Shown here piece by piece: positions 1 through 8,030 of a stretch of DNA of 64,000 nt. The translations under genes were made by a program, and so were the position numbers. The stretch's first letter is position 1. Each line of letters starts with the position of its first letter. Origin of the DNA: Streptomyces sp. NRRL F-6676 (GTDB taxonomy: Bacteria > Actinomycetota > Actinomycetes > Streptomycetales > Streptomycetaceae); contig NZ_JOHS01000002.1 in the NCBI RefSeq assembly GCF_000725625.1, forward strand, positions 178,960 through 242,959. Direction: 5' to 3'. Below the pieces are notes generated by a model. That model saw only the letters and a program-made list of their open reading frames with translations. It was not told the origin of the DNA and did no database searches.

Positions 1-588
1 CGCGAGGGGCGCGGAGGGCACGGGCTGGCCCGGGTGGCCGTCGTCGTACGGGCCGGGGCCGCCCCGATGTGGTGGCTCGGGGTGTGCGCGGCGGGCATCG
101 GCGTACTGGTGCCGGGGCTCACCGGACGCCGGATCGGCGTCCTGGCCGGGGCCGCGCTGTATCTCGTGAGCCTCGCCGTCGTCGCGCTGCGCGGCCGCAA
201 GGGGTACCGGGCGCTGGCCCGGGGTGCCGCCCGGGCCGGCAAGTACGACGTGCTCCAGGACCGTGCGGTCACCGTGCGCAACTGGCGCCGCGGGCACCGC
301 TGGTGGCTGCTGCTCGGCTTCCTCCTCGCGCTCGGCGCCGCCTTCGCCGTGCCCGCCGCCGGCGGCATGCTGCTCGCCGGGCTCGGCACCGGGCTGCGGC
401 TGAAGGCGGCCTGGCTCGGCCGCCTCGAACGTGCCGGCGACGGGCTCCTGTGGGTGCGCGTCGACTGGCTCGGCCGGGGCGCCGGCGCCCCGGCGGGGCG
501 GACCGTCAAGGGCTACCGGCGCACCGGCATCGCGGCGGGCGACGCGGCCCCCGGAGGGGCGCGCCGCCGCGCCGCCGCGCTGGTCTGA
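1..588 (+). CDS. Partial membrane protein of unknown function
   Basis: The frame is open to the left edge, so the true start may lie outside; the first usable start inside is GTG at 34, with only a distant GGAGGG upstream. I do not recognise the family. Two hydrophobic stretches near the start (around WWLGVCAAGIGVLVPGL and VLAGAALYLVSLAVVAL) and a third after RRGHRWW predict an integral membrane protein with a basic, Arg/Ala-rich C-terminus. It converges on the Roadblock gene that ends at 638. Coding is supported by strong GC bias at third positions. No function can be assigned. Confidence 0.55.
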   Translation, partial: REGRGGHGLARVAVVVRAGAAPMWWLGVCAAGIGVLVPGLTGRRIGVLAGAALYLVSLAVVALRGRKGYRALARGAARAGKYDVLQDRAVTVRNWRRGHRWWLLLGFLLALGAAFAVPAAGGMLLAGLGTGLRLKAAWLGRLERAGDGLLWVRVDWLGRGAGAPAGRTVKGYRRTGIAAGDAAPGGARRRAAALV

Positions 589-637
589 CGGCCGGGCCGT
601 CGGGGTTCGTGGCCGGGCCGGTTCGGCCGGTGGCGGC

Positions 638-1012
638 TCAGACCTCCAGGGTCTCCTCGATCCGCTTCAGCTGGTGCCGGGCCATCGCCAGGTTGGAGCG
701 CTTGGCGTCGAGCACCAGGTAGAGGAAGAGGCCGTTGCCGCCGCGCCCGGTCAGCAGCCGGATCATGTGGTACTGGTCGGACAGGGTGATGAGGATGTCC
801 TCGATCTCGCCCTTGAGGCCGAGGTGCTCCATGGTGCGCAGCTTGGCGCGCACGACGTCGGTGTTGCCGGCGGCGGCCACGGTGAGGTCGAAGGACTTGC
901 TGCCGCCGATCGTGCCGAGCGCCATGCCGCTGGTGTAGTCGACGAGCGCGGCGCCGGTGGAGCCCTCGATCGAGGCGAGGATTTCCTTCAGCGCGGTTTC
1001 GGTGTTCGCCAT
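638..1012 (-). CDS. Roadblock/LC7 domain protein (last gene of operon)
   Basis: A 124-residue single-domain Roadblock/LC7 protein. This fold typically regulates or scaffolds small Ras-like GTPases such as MglA or the conservon GTPases of Streptomyces. Visible family features are the start TALKEILASIEGSTGAALVD, the central ISDQYHMIRLL-like strand (LSDQYHMIRLLTG) and the final helix (LAMARHQLKRIEETL). The ATG at 1012 is chosen because AAAGGGAT lies about 10 bases upstream; an in-frame start at 1060 lacks this and adds a Thr/Arg-rich stretch unlike the family. It closes a minus-strand operon and resembles the first gene of that operon (2644-3042). Substrate GTPase unknown; none is in the window. 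Confidence 0.85.
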   Translation of the reverse strand: MANTETALKEILASIEGSTGAALVDYTSGMALGTIGGSKSFDLTVAAAGNTDVVRAKLRTMEHLGLKGEIEDILITLSDQYHMIRLLTGRGGNGLFLYLVLDAKRSNLAMARHQLKRIEETLEV

Positions 1013-1082
1013 GACGGGGTGATCCCTTTCGGTTGCGGTTCTCGTTGGGTGTTCGCTCATGAGAGGTGTCGGTGTCGGTCTG

Positions 1083-1724
1083 TCAGTTCTGCACGGTGTT
1101 CTCCGCGGTGTTCTGCACGGTGCTCTCCGTGCTGTTCTCCGCGGTGTTCTCCGTGGCGCGCGCGTTCGCCGCGGAGCGTGGGGCGTTCGCGGGCGGGCGC
1201 GCGGCGCGGGTCCGCGCGGCGGCGGACCTGGCGGTGGGCCTCATGGGGGGCTTGGCGGGGAGCTTGTCCGGCGGCCCGGCCGGGGGCGGCGGTGCCGCCT
1301 CGGCGCGGACCGCGGCGGCGTCGACCAGCTCCCCGATACGGGCACTGGCCCGGCGCCCCTCCAGATGCAGCCTGCCGACGTTGACCCGGTCCTGGGCGAG
1401 CAGCGTCACCACGGCGGAGCGCCCGGCGGCGTAGGTGGCGACGTAGCCGTACACGCCGCGCACCAGCAGCTCGCGGAAGTCGCCCTGCGCGGTGGCGTCC
1501 GTCATGCGCACGGCGACGCCCAGCGCGGCCGCCGTCAGCGCGGCCACGCCCTCCGGTTCGACGCCGGGGGTGTCGTGCGCGAGCACCAGCCCGTCGACGC
1601 TCGCGGCGAGCGCGCCGGTCAACTGGGGTACGCGGGACCTCAACCGGCGCAGTTCGTCGAGGACCTCGGCCTCGGCGGCCATCAGCAGTCTCCTCTCGGC
1701 ACGCTGGCGAAGCGCGCGGATCAC
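1083..1724 (-). CDS. Roadblock-like protein with repetitive C-terminal tail
   Basis: 213 residues. The first ~120 look like a divergent Roadblock/LC7 domain (LDELRRLRSRVPQLTGALAA, then DGLVLAHD, then a strand YVATYAAGRSAVVTLLAQD). The rest is a low-complexity Pro/Ala/Arg linker ending in a tetrapeptide repeat rich in Glu, Asn, Thr and Val. GTG at 1724 overlaps the upstream stop (GTGA) with GGAGG close before it, suggesting translational coupling. An ATG at 1682 with its own AGGAG is a credible alternative that removes 14 residues. Partner and function unknown; the operon suggests it works with the two other Roadblock proteins. Confidence 0.75.
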   Translation of the reverse strand: MIRALRQRAERRLLMAAEAEVLDELRRLRSRVPQLTGALAASVDGLVLAHDTPGVEPEGVAALTAAALGVAVRMTDATAQGDFRELLVRGVYGYVATYAAGRSAVVTLLAQDRVNVGRLHLEGRRASARIGELVDAAAVRAEAAPPPPAGPPDKLPAKPPMRPTARSAAARTRAARPPANAPRSAANARATENTAENSTESTVQNTAENTVQN

Positions 1725-2647
1725 AGTGCCTCCAGGGCGTCACGGAGCCGGCGCAGCAGCGTGATGTGCGGGTCGGCACAGGCCGTGTCCTGCGGCAGCG
1801 CCTCGACGTACGCGGGGGGCTGCCCGCCCGGAGCGGACGGGGGTGGGGGCGGGAGCGGGGCCGGGGCTGGTGCGGGCGGGTCCGCGGGCGCCCGGGGTGC
1901 GGGGTGGGCGTACGCCGTGCCGGGCGGGTCCGCCGGGGCGAGCAGGCCCGCCGCGGCCAGCCGGTGCACGTCGACCAGGGTGTGGAAGGCCGGCCGGCCC
2001 AGCGCGCGGGAGATGTCCGACGCCGTCCGCCGGCCGTCCACGAGGCGCAGCACCGCGGCCTGCCGGGGCGGCACCGCCGGTGCCGCCGCCGGTGAGCTCC
2101 GTACCAGCGGGGCCTCGTCCGGCGCCGGGTCGGGCCAGATGCGGTGCAGCAGCGCCCGGCGGCGCAGCGTCTCCCGCTCCACGGCCGCCACCGGCACCGG
2201 GTGCACGGGGCCGAGCCAGTGCGCGTCCCCGTACCGGAAGCGGGCCGGGGCGCTGCTCGGCTCCAGGACGAAGTAGGCGGCGTCGTACAGCGCCCCCAGG
2301 TGGCACAGCTCCAGCGCGCCCGTGGTCAGCCGACCCCGGTCCACCAGGTACCGCCCCACCCGCCCGTCCTCCCCGGCCCGGGCGAACGCCTCGCGCCAGC
2401 CCTCCGCGTCCAGTACGCCGTGCGCGGTGAGCAGGACGTCGAGGCCGGGGGTGTCCGGGCTCTCGGCGTGCACCACCTGGCCGTCGGCCAGGTAGAGCGC
2501 GCCGCGCTCCCGGATCAGCACGCCCGTGGCCCGCTCGGCGGCGAGCCGGACCAGCATCGGGGACAGGCTGCCCGCCGGTATTCGCGTGCGGTCCCGCACC
2601 GGCAGCGCGGGCGGCGGGGGCGGGGTGGGCGTCGCGACCATGGTCAT
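1721..2647 (-). CDS. DUF4388/PATAN-like protein with winged-helix-like C-terminal part
   Basis: 308 residues. The N-terminal ~100 carry the DUF4388 (PATAN) pattern seen in bacterial signalling proteins: a strand pair 'ATGVLIRERGALYLADGQVVHA' type region followed by a helix bundle (LLTAHGVLDAEGW, GRYLVDRGRLTTGAL). A later segment (RLVDGRRTASDISRALGRPAFHTLVDVHRLAAAGLL) looks like a winged-helix repeat of the kind found in these proteins. The C-terminus is a Pro/Ala linker plus a short helix. ATG at 2647 overlaps the preceding stop (ATGA), so translation is coupled to the upstream Roadblock gene. PATAN domains are known in response-regulator-type outputs; its partner here is not visible. Confidence 0.7.
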   Translation of the reverse strand: MTMVATPTPPPPPALPVRDRTRIPAGSLSPMLVRLAAERATGVLIRERGALYLADGQVVHAESPDTPGLDVLLTAHGVLDAEGWREAFARAGEDGRVGRYLVDRGRLTTGALELCHLGALYDAAYFVLEPSSAPARFRYGDAHWLGPVHPVPVAAVERETLRRRALLHRIWPDPAPDEAPLVRSSPAAAPAVPPRQAAVLRLVDGRRTASDISRALGRPAFHTLVDVHRLAAAGLLAPADPPGTAYAHPAPRAPADPPAPAPAPLPPPPPSAPGGQPPAYVEALPQDTACADPHITLLRRLRDALEAL

Positions 2648-3042
2648 CCCAGCACCAGCCGGCCCGCCATCTCACCCAGGCGTATCCGGGCCAGCGCGAG
2701 GTTGCCCTCGACGCGGGACAGCCACAGGTGGAGGAAGACGCTGCTGTCGAACGTCGTCGGGACGAAGCGCAGCAGGTGGTAGCTGTCGCTGTTGCTGATG
2801 ATCAGGTCCTCGACGGGGATGTCGGGGCCGGACCAGTCGGAGCCGTCCGCCGGGGCGAAGCAGCGGTGTTCGGCGGCCAGCCGGGCGAGTTCGGCGGCCT
2901 CCGCGGCGGTCGTCTCGTGGTCGCCGCCGGGGGACTCCCCGACGACGCCCAGCGTCAGACCGCTGGTCCAGTCGACCACCGCGGCGCCTCTCGCGCCGGG
3001 CAGTCGCATGGCTTCCAGCAGGCACTCGTCGATACCGGGCAC
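2644..3042 (-). CDS. Roadblock/LC7 domain protein (first gene of operon)
   Basis: 132 residues from GTG at 3042, preceded by GGGAGGGGAGCC. An upstream ATG in frame reads through an intergenic repeat and is rejected. Family features: IDECLLEAMRLPGARGAAVVDW at the start, IISNSDSYHLLRFV in the centre and NLALARIRLGEMAGRL at the end. A long acidic insertion (around GDHETTAAEAAELARLAAEH) distinguishes it from the 638-1012 protein. It heads the operon Roadblock, DUF4388-like, Roadblock-like, Roadblock, in which the first three genes are joined by 4-base overlaps and the last follows after about 70 bases. Likely a GTPase regulator or scaffold; no GTPase or histidine kinase is adjacent. Confidence 0.82.
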   Translation of the reverse strand: MPGIDECLLEAMRLPGARGAAVVDWTSGLTLGVVGESPGGDHETTAAEAAELARLAAEHRCFAPADGSDWSGPDIPVEDLIISNSDSYHLLRFVPTTFDSSVFLHLWLSRVEGNLALARIRLGEMAGRLVLG

Positions 3043-3352
3043 CCTGGCTCCCCTCCCGCCTCGGGTACGGATGAGTGACGCCGACGCTACGCAACGTGTG
3101 CGCGAGGGGTGACTGTTCTGGCATTTTCCGGTGGAACATGCGGAGGGGTGACTAATGTGGGTCGGCTCGGCTCGGCTGTGGGTGGGGGCCGTGGGGGGCG
3201 CGGGATTCTTCTCGCCCCCGGCGGCCCCTGCCCTTCCCGTCCCTTCGAGGGGCTCCGCCCCTTGGACCCCTGACGTGCGGGCGGGTGGGGCTTCTCGCGC
3301 CCGCGCGGCGGAGCCGCGCACCGACACAGCCCCGCATCCCTGTCAGGGGCGG
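3043..3352. other. Intergenic region: operon promoter side plus composite repeat
   Basis: No gene. The half nearest 3042 must hold the promoter of the Roadblock operon; it contains an 11-base direct repeat (GAGGGGTGACT on the plus strand) at 3104-3114 and 3143-3153. The other half (about 3191-3330) holds one copy of the dispersed palindromic repeat downstream of the decarboxylase gene, with the core GGGGCTCCGCCCCTTGG. Confidence 0.7.
3191..3330 (-). repeat. Composite intergenic palindromic repeat, copy 1
   Basis: In minus-strand orientation it reads GGGGTCCAAGGGGCGGAGCCCC followed by a purine-rich GGGAAGGG...GGGGGCGA run; a CGCGGCGGAGCCGCG palindrome lies at its side. It sits just downstream of the decarboxylase stop in the transcribed orientation. 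The same module recurs near 13.5, 26.5, 29.4, 40.6 and 54.7 kb. The self-complementary cores could act as terminators or mRNA 3' stabilisers. Confidence 0.75.
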
Positions 3353-4828
3353 TCAAAGGCTGGTCAGCGCACCCGCGTGCGCCCCGCCCGACTCCGTCAC
3401 GATCTCCCGTACCGTCTGCGGCTCCCGCACCGTCGCGAACCGCACCCCACCGCCCCGCCCCCCGTCGGAGACGTACCCGTACACCCCCACCCGCGGCAAC
3501 GCGTTGTACGCGTAGTGGTGCGCGAACCCGTACGCCCCCGCGTCCAGGACCGCCACCACGTCCCCCGGCTCCAGCACCGGCAACCGCCGCCCCTCCGCCA
3601 GCAGATCCCCCGCGAAGCACGCCGGCCCCGCCACGTCCTGCACCACCCGCGGCCCCTCCTTGGGCAGCCCCTTCGCGTCGTACACCGCGATCCGCACCGG
3701 CCACGCCCCCGGCGCGTACACCGTCCGCGTCGCCACCTGCACGCCCGCGTGCGTCACCGCCACCGCACGCCCGCCCGCGCTCTTGGTGTACTCCACGCGC
3801 GCCACCACCGCCCCGTGCTTCGCCAGCAGTGACCGCCCGAACTCGGTGACCAGCCCGTACCGCCCGTCCACCAGCCCCGGCACCGTCTCCGCGAGCAGCC
3901 GCGCATACTCCGCGTACGTCGGCGTCGACGCCTCCGAGCCGAAGTTCACCGGGAGTCCGCCGCCGATGTCCAGCACCTCGACCTGCCGCCGGCCCGCCCG
4001 CCGGTTGATCTCCTCGGCCAGCGCGTACACCTCGCCGACGCCCCGCACCATCAGCGACAGCGGGATGCCCTGCGAGCCCACGTGCGCGTGCAGCCGGGTC
4101 AGCCAGGGCCGCTCGGCGTACGCGCGCAGCAGCCACTCCCGCGCCCCCTCGTCCCGCAGCGCCACCCCGAACTTCGAGGTCGCCGTCGCGGTCGACAGCG
4201 CCCCGATCGCACCGCCCCCGACCTGCGGGTTGACCCGGATACCGAGGGGCGAGCGGGTGGGCGCGGAGCGGACCAGGCCGTCGATCCTGGCCAGCTCCTG
4301 CGGATTGTCGGCGTTGACGGCGATGCCCAGCGCGAGCGCCTCGCGCAGCTCCGCCGGGGTCTTGGCGGGCGAGTCCAGCACCGTCCGCTCCGGCGGCACC
4401 CCGGCCGCCCGCGCCAGGGCCAGCTCACCCGGGCTCGCCACCTCCGCCCCGATCCCGGCCTCCCGCAGCAGCCGCAGCACCGGCACCAGGGGACCCGCCT
4501 TCACCGCGAACGCGTGCAGCACCGGCGTGCCGGCCGGGAGGACCGCCTCGAACGCCGCCCGCAGCTCCGCCGCCGCCTCCCGTATCCCGGCCACGTCCAG
4601 CAGCCCGGCCACGGGCGTGCCCGGCCCGAGCAGCCCCTGCTCGACGGCGGCCCGCACCGCCTCGTCCCGCCGCGCCACCCGCTCCCGGTCGGCTTCGGAC
4701 AGCGGACCGCCCGCCGCCGGACCCCACACGTTCTCCGTCACGGCCCGCGCCTCCCGCGCGGCCCGGCCCTCGTCCGCCTGCTCCCTCGGCTCCCTCTGCT
4801 CCCTCTGCTCCATCGGGGTCCCCGTCAC
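3353..4828 (-). CDS. PLP-dependent decarboxylase, diaminopimelate decarboxylase-like
   Basis: 491 residues, fold type III. The catalytic-lysine segment reads HAFAVKAGPLVPVLRLL (compare YAVKAN in LysA). Other landmarks are HVGSQGIPL, the glycine loop VLDIGGGLPVNFGSE, EFGRSLLAKHG and GPACFAGDLLAEG, which holds the Cys/Asp pair that completes the active site across the dimer, then DAGAYGFAHHYAYN. GTG at 4828 is chosen for GGAG eight bases upstream; ATG at 4813 is an alternative. The first ~30 residues are Glu/Arg-rich and poorly conserved. It diverges from the hut operon and is not in a lysine cluster, so the substrate could be diaminopimelate, another basic amino acid or a carboxylated intermediate; I cannot tell. 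Confidence 0.8.
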   Translation of the reverse strand: MTGTPMEQREQREPREQADEGRAAREARAVTENVWGPAAGGPLSEADRERVARRDEAVRAAVEQGLLGPGTPVAGLLDVAGIREAAAELRAAFEAVLPAGTPVLHAFAVKAGPLVPVLRLLREAGIGAEVASPGELALARAAGVPPERTVLDSPAKTPAELREALALGIAVNADNPQELARIDGLVRSAPTRSPLGIRVNPQVGGGAIGALSTATATSKFGVALRDEGAREWLLRAYAERPWLTRLHAHVGSQGIPLSLMVRGVGEVYALAEEINRRAGRRQVEVLDIGGGLPVNFGSEASTPTYAEYARLLAETVPGLVDGRYGLVTEFGRSLLAKHGAVVARVEYTKSAGGRAVAVTHAGVQVATRTVYAPGAWPVRIAVYDAKGLPKEGPRVVQDVAGPACFAGDLLAEGRRLPVLEPGDVVAVLDAGAYGFAHHYAYNALPRVGVYGYVSDGGRGGGVRFATVREPQTVREIVTESGGAHAGALTSL

Positions 4829-4984
4829 CTCGTTCGCTCCACGTCCCCTGTGCACGTCCTGCCCATGGCCACGCGCCCGCGCCGCCGCACGGTTCCCACG
4901 GACCGCACGTCCGGCGCGTCCGGGCGGGTACCCCGACGGACCGGCGTGTCCGCGCCGGACACCGAGCCGGCCCGGGAGACCGTA

Positions 4985-5092
4985 TTGACTAGCCTTATTC
5001 AGCACGCGACGATGTGAATATCTGCAACCCGGATCCGGACCCGAACGCGGATCCAGATCCATATCCAGATCCGTCCCAGTCCCAGTCCCAGT
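4985..5092 (+). promoter_or_regulatory. hutU leader: weak promoter candidate and hexamer repeats
   Basis: TTGACT at 4985-4990 is followed 17 bases later by GACGAT, a weak match to a vegetative promoter. From about 5033 to 5092 the leader is built of imperfect hexamers around GGATCC/AGATCC, ending in three copies of CCCAGT. The repeats lie directly before the hutU ribosome binding site. Confidence 0.35.
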
Positions 5093-5118
5093 TCCACATT
5101 CCGGCCCGGGAGGCACCC

Positions 5119-6816
5119 ATGTCAGGACCCCGTCCAGTCCGAGCCCCGCGCGGTACGGAGTTGAGCGCCCTCGGGTGGCAGCAGGAGGCCGCCCTTCGGA
5201 TGCTGCACAACAACCTCGACCCCGAGGTCGCCGAACACCCCGACAAACTCGTCGTCTACGGCGGCACCGGCAAGGCCGCCCGCGACTGGCGCTCCTTCGA
5301 CGCCATGGTCCGCACCCTGCGCACCCTCAAGCAGGACGAGACCATGCTCGTCCAGTCGGGCCGCCCGGTCGGCGTGATGCAGACCCACGAGTGGGCGCCG
5401 CGCGTCCTGCTCGCCAACTCCAACCTCGTCGGCGACTGGGCCAACTGGGAGGAGTTCCGCCGTCTGGAGGCCCTCGGCCTGACCATGTACGGGCAGATGA
5501 CCGCCGGCTCCTGGATCTACATCGGCACCCAGGGCATCCTCCAGGGCACCTACGAGACCTTCGCCGCCGTCGCCGCCAAGCGGTTCGGCGGCACCCTCGC
5601 CGGGACCATCACCCTCACCGCCGGACTCGGCGGCATGGGCGGCGCCCAGCCGCTCGCCGTGACGATGAACGACGGCGTCGTGATCTGCGTCGACTGCGAC
5701 CCGCGCGCCATCGACCGCCGCATCGAGCACCGCTACCTCGACGTGAGGGCCGACTCCCTCGACCACGCCCTCCACCTCGCCACCGAGGCCCGCGACCAGC
5801 GCAAGCCGCTGTCCATCGGCGTCCTCGACAACGCCGCCGAGGCGGTGCCGCGGCTCCTCGCCATGGGCGCCCCCGTCGACATCGTCACCGACCAGACCTC
5901 CGCCCACGACCCCCTGGCCTATCTGCCCACCGGGATCGCCTTCGAGGACATGGCCGACGCCGCCGCCAAGGACCCGGCCGGCTTCACCACCCGGGCCCGC
6001 GAGTCCATGGCCCGGCACGTCGAGGCCATGGTCGGCTTCCAGGACGCCGGCGCCGAGGTCTTCGACTACGGCAACTCGATCCGCGGCGAGGCGCAGCTCG
6101 CCGGGTACGAGCGGGCGTTCGCCTTCCCCGGCTTCGTCCCCGCCTACATCCGCCCCCTGTTCTGCGAGGGCAAGGGCCCCTTCCGCTGGGCCGCCCTGTC
6201 CGGCGACCCCGCCGACATCGCCAAGACCGACAGGGCGATCCTCGACCTCTTCCCTGAGGCTGAGTCTGTTCAAAACGCGTCCCTGGCCCGCTGGATCAAG
6301 ATGGCGGGGGAGCGGGTCCACTTCCAGGGCCTGCCCGCCCGTATCTGCTGGCTCGGTTACGGGGAGCGGGACAGGGCCGGCGAGCGGTTCAACGACATGG
6401 TCGCGAGCGGCGAGCTGAGCGCGCCCGTCGTCATCGGCCGCGACCACCTCGACTGCGGCTCCGTCGCCTCCCCGTACCGCGAGACCGAGGCGATGCTCGA
6501 CGGCTCCGACGCCATCGCCGACTGGCCCCTGCTCAACGCCATGGTCAACGTGGCCTCCGGCGCCTCCTGGGTCTCCCTCCACCACGGCGGCGGCGTCGGC
6601 ATGGGCCGCTCGATCCACGCCGGGCAGGTCACCGTCGCCGACGGCACCCCGCTGGCCGGCGAGAAGATCCGCCGCGTCCTCACCAACGACCCCGGCATGG
6701 GCGTCATCCGGCACGTCGACGCCGGGTACGACATCGCCGAGGACGTGGCAGGGGAGCGGGGCGTGCGCGTTCCGATGCGCGAGGGCGACGAGACGCCCGA
6801 GGGCGGCGCGGCGTGA
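5119..6816 (+). CDS. hutU: Urocanate hydratase
   Basis: 565 residues, the usual size for HutU. Converts urocanate to 4-imidazolone-5-propionate, step two of histidine degradation, with tightly bound NAD+. Recognisable stretches: [15 protein letters not shown] near the start, [42 protein letters not shown], and the glycine-rich NAD region [15 protein letters not shown]; further on [13 protein letters not shown], and the catalytic-region [17 protein letters not shown] at 5119 has GGGAGG six bases upstream; longer in-frame starts read the repetitive leader. First gene of the operon hutU, M20 hydrolase, hutF, hutI; its stop overlaps the next start (GTGA). The histidase gene hutH is not in the window. 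Confidence 0.97.
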   Translation: MSGPRPVRAPRGTELSALGWQQEAALRMLHNNLDPEVAEHPDKLVVYGGTGKAARDWRSFDAMVRTLRTLKQDETMLVQSGRPVGVMQTHEWAPRVLLANSNLVGDWANWEEFRRLEALGLTMYGQMTAGSWIYIGTQGILQGTYETFAAVAAKRFGGTLAGTITLTAGLGGMGGAQPLAVTMNDGVVICVDCDPRAIDRRIEHRYLDVRADSLDHALHLATEARDQRKPLSIGVLDNAAEAVPRLLAMGAPVDIVTDQTSAHDPLAYLPTGIAFEDMADAAAKDPAGFTTRARESMARHVEAMVGFQDAGAEVFDYGNSIRGEAQLAGYERAFAFPGFVPAYIRPLFCEGKGPFRWAALSGDPADIAKTDRAILDLFPEAESVQNASLARWIKMAGERVHFQGLPARICWLGYGERDRAGERFNDMVASGELSAPVVIGRDHLDCGSVASPYRETEAMLDGSDAIADWPLLNAMVNVASGASWVSLHHGGGVGMGRSIHAGQVTVADGTPLAGEKIRRVLTNDPGMGVIRHVDAGYDIAEDVAGERGVRVPMREGDETPEGGAA

Positions 6817-8030
6817 GCTTCCACAGCATGTGGGCGGAGCTGCTGCCGGTCGGCCGCAGCTCCGCCTCCGGCGGCTACCGCCGCTTCGCCTGGACCCCCG
6901 CCGACACCGACTGCCGGGCCTGGTTCCGCGCGCAGGCCGAGACCCGCGGACTCACCTACGAGACCGACCGCAACGGCAACCAGTGGGCCTGGCTCGGCGA
7001 CCCCGCCGCCGGGAACGCCCTGGTCACCGGTTCCCATCTGGACTCCGTGCCCGACGGCGGCGCCTTCGACGGCCCCCTCGGGGTCGTCTCCGCCTTCGCC
7101 GCCCTCGACGAACTCCGCGCCCGGGGCGTGCCGTTCACCCGGCCCTTCGGCATCGTCAACTTCGGCGACGAGGAGGGCGCCCGCTTCGGCCTCGCCTGCG
7201 TCGGCTCCCGGCTCACCTCCGGCGCGCTCACCGTCGAGGCGGCCCACCGCCTCACCGACGCCGACGGCATCACGCTCCCGCGTGCCATGGAGGCCGCCGG
7301 GTACGACCCGGACACCCTCGGCCCCGACCCCGAACGGCTCGCCCGTATCGGCGCCTTCGTCGAACTCCACGTCGAACAGGGCCGCGCCCTCGACCTCACC
7401 GGGGACCCCGTCGGCGTGGCGAGCGCCATCTGGCCGCACGGCCGCTGGCGCTACGACTTCCGCGGCGAGGCCAACCACGCCGGCACCACCCGCCTCACCG
7501 ACCGCCGCGACCCCATGCCGGCCTACGCCGAGACGGTCCTCGCCGCCCGCCGCGAGGCCGCCCGTGCCGGCGCTGTCGCCACCTTCGGGAAGGTCGCCGT
7601 CGAACCCAACGGCGTCAACGCCATCCCCTCCCTCGTCCGCGGCTGGCTCGACTCCCGCGCCGCCGACCAGCCCACCCTCGACACCGTCACCGGCGCCCTG
7701 GAGAAGGCGGCCCGCGAGTACGCCGAGGCCCACGGGGTCGAACTGGACGTCGTCCGCGAGTCGTTCACCCCCGTCGTCGAGTTCGACCACGCCCTGCGCG
7801 ACGAGATCGCCCGCCTCCTCGGCACCGGCAGCGACCTCACCGTGCCCGTTCTCGGCACCGGTGCCGGACACGACGCCGGGATCCTCTCCGGCGCCGTCCC
7901 GACCGCCATGCTGTTCGTACGCAACCCCACCGGCGTCTCGCACTCCCCGGCCGAGCACGCCACCGAGGACGACTGCACGGCCGGCGTCACCGCGCTCGCC
8001 GACGTACTGGAAGGGCTGGCCCACAGGTGA
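6813..8030 (+). CDS. M20-family amidohydrolase in hut operon (allantoate amidohydrolase-like)
   Basis: 405 residues. Zinc-peptidase M20 features typical of allantoate amidohydrolase, ureidosuccinase and N-carbamoyl-amino-acid hydrolases: [18 protein letters not shown] (metal ligands H and D), [10 protein letters not shown] (E-E), [10 protein letters not shown], and [13 protein letters not shown] in the lid/dimerisation domain; the final metal His lies in [16 protein letters not shown] start overlaps the hutU stop. Its fixed place between hutU and hutF, and the absence of a recognisable hutG, suggest that it hydrolyses N-formyl-L-glutamate to glutamate and formate. That is inference; allantoate or an N-carbamoyl substrate remains possible. 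Confidence 0.85.
   Translation: MSFHSMWAELLPVGRSSASGGYRRFAWTPADTDCRAWFRAQAETRGLTYETDRNGNQWAWLGDPAAGNALVTGSHLDSVPDGGAFDGPLGVVSAFAALDELRARGVPFTRPFGIVNFGDEEGARFGLACVGSRLTSGALTVEAAHRLTDADGITLPRAMEAAGYDPDTLGPDPERLARIGAFVELHVEQGRALDLTGDPVGVASAIWPHGRWRYDFRGEANHAGTTRLTDRRDPMPAYAETVLAARREAARAGAVATFGKVAVEPNGVNAIPSLVRGWLDSRAADQPTLDTVTGALEKAAREYAEAHGVELDVVRESFTPVVEFDHALRDEIARLLGTGSDLTVPVLGTGAGHDAGILSGAVPTAMLFVRNPTGVSHSPAEHATEDDCTAGVTALADVLEGLAHR

Noticed and set aside
3043..3327. Longer first Roadblock protein starting at 3327
   Set aside because: The added 95 residues are a translation of the composite intergenic repeat; GTG at 3042 has a good ribosome site.
4985..5118. Longer HutU starting at 5014
   Set aside because: The extension encodes only Asp-Pro repeats from the leader hexamers; ATG at 5119 has an ideal ribosome site and gives normal family length.
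5122..6714. Open frame antisense to hutU
   Set aside because: Low-complexity Gly/Val/Asp translation opposite a certain gene.
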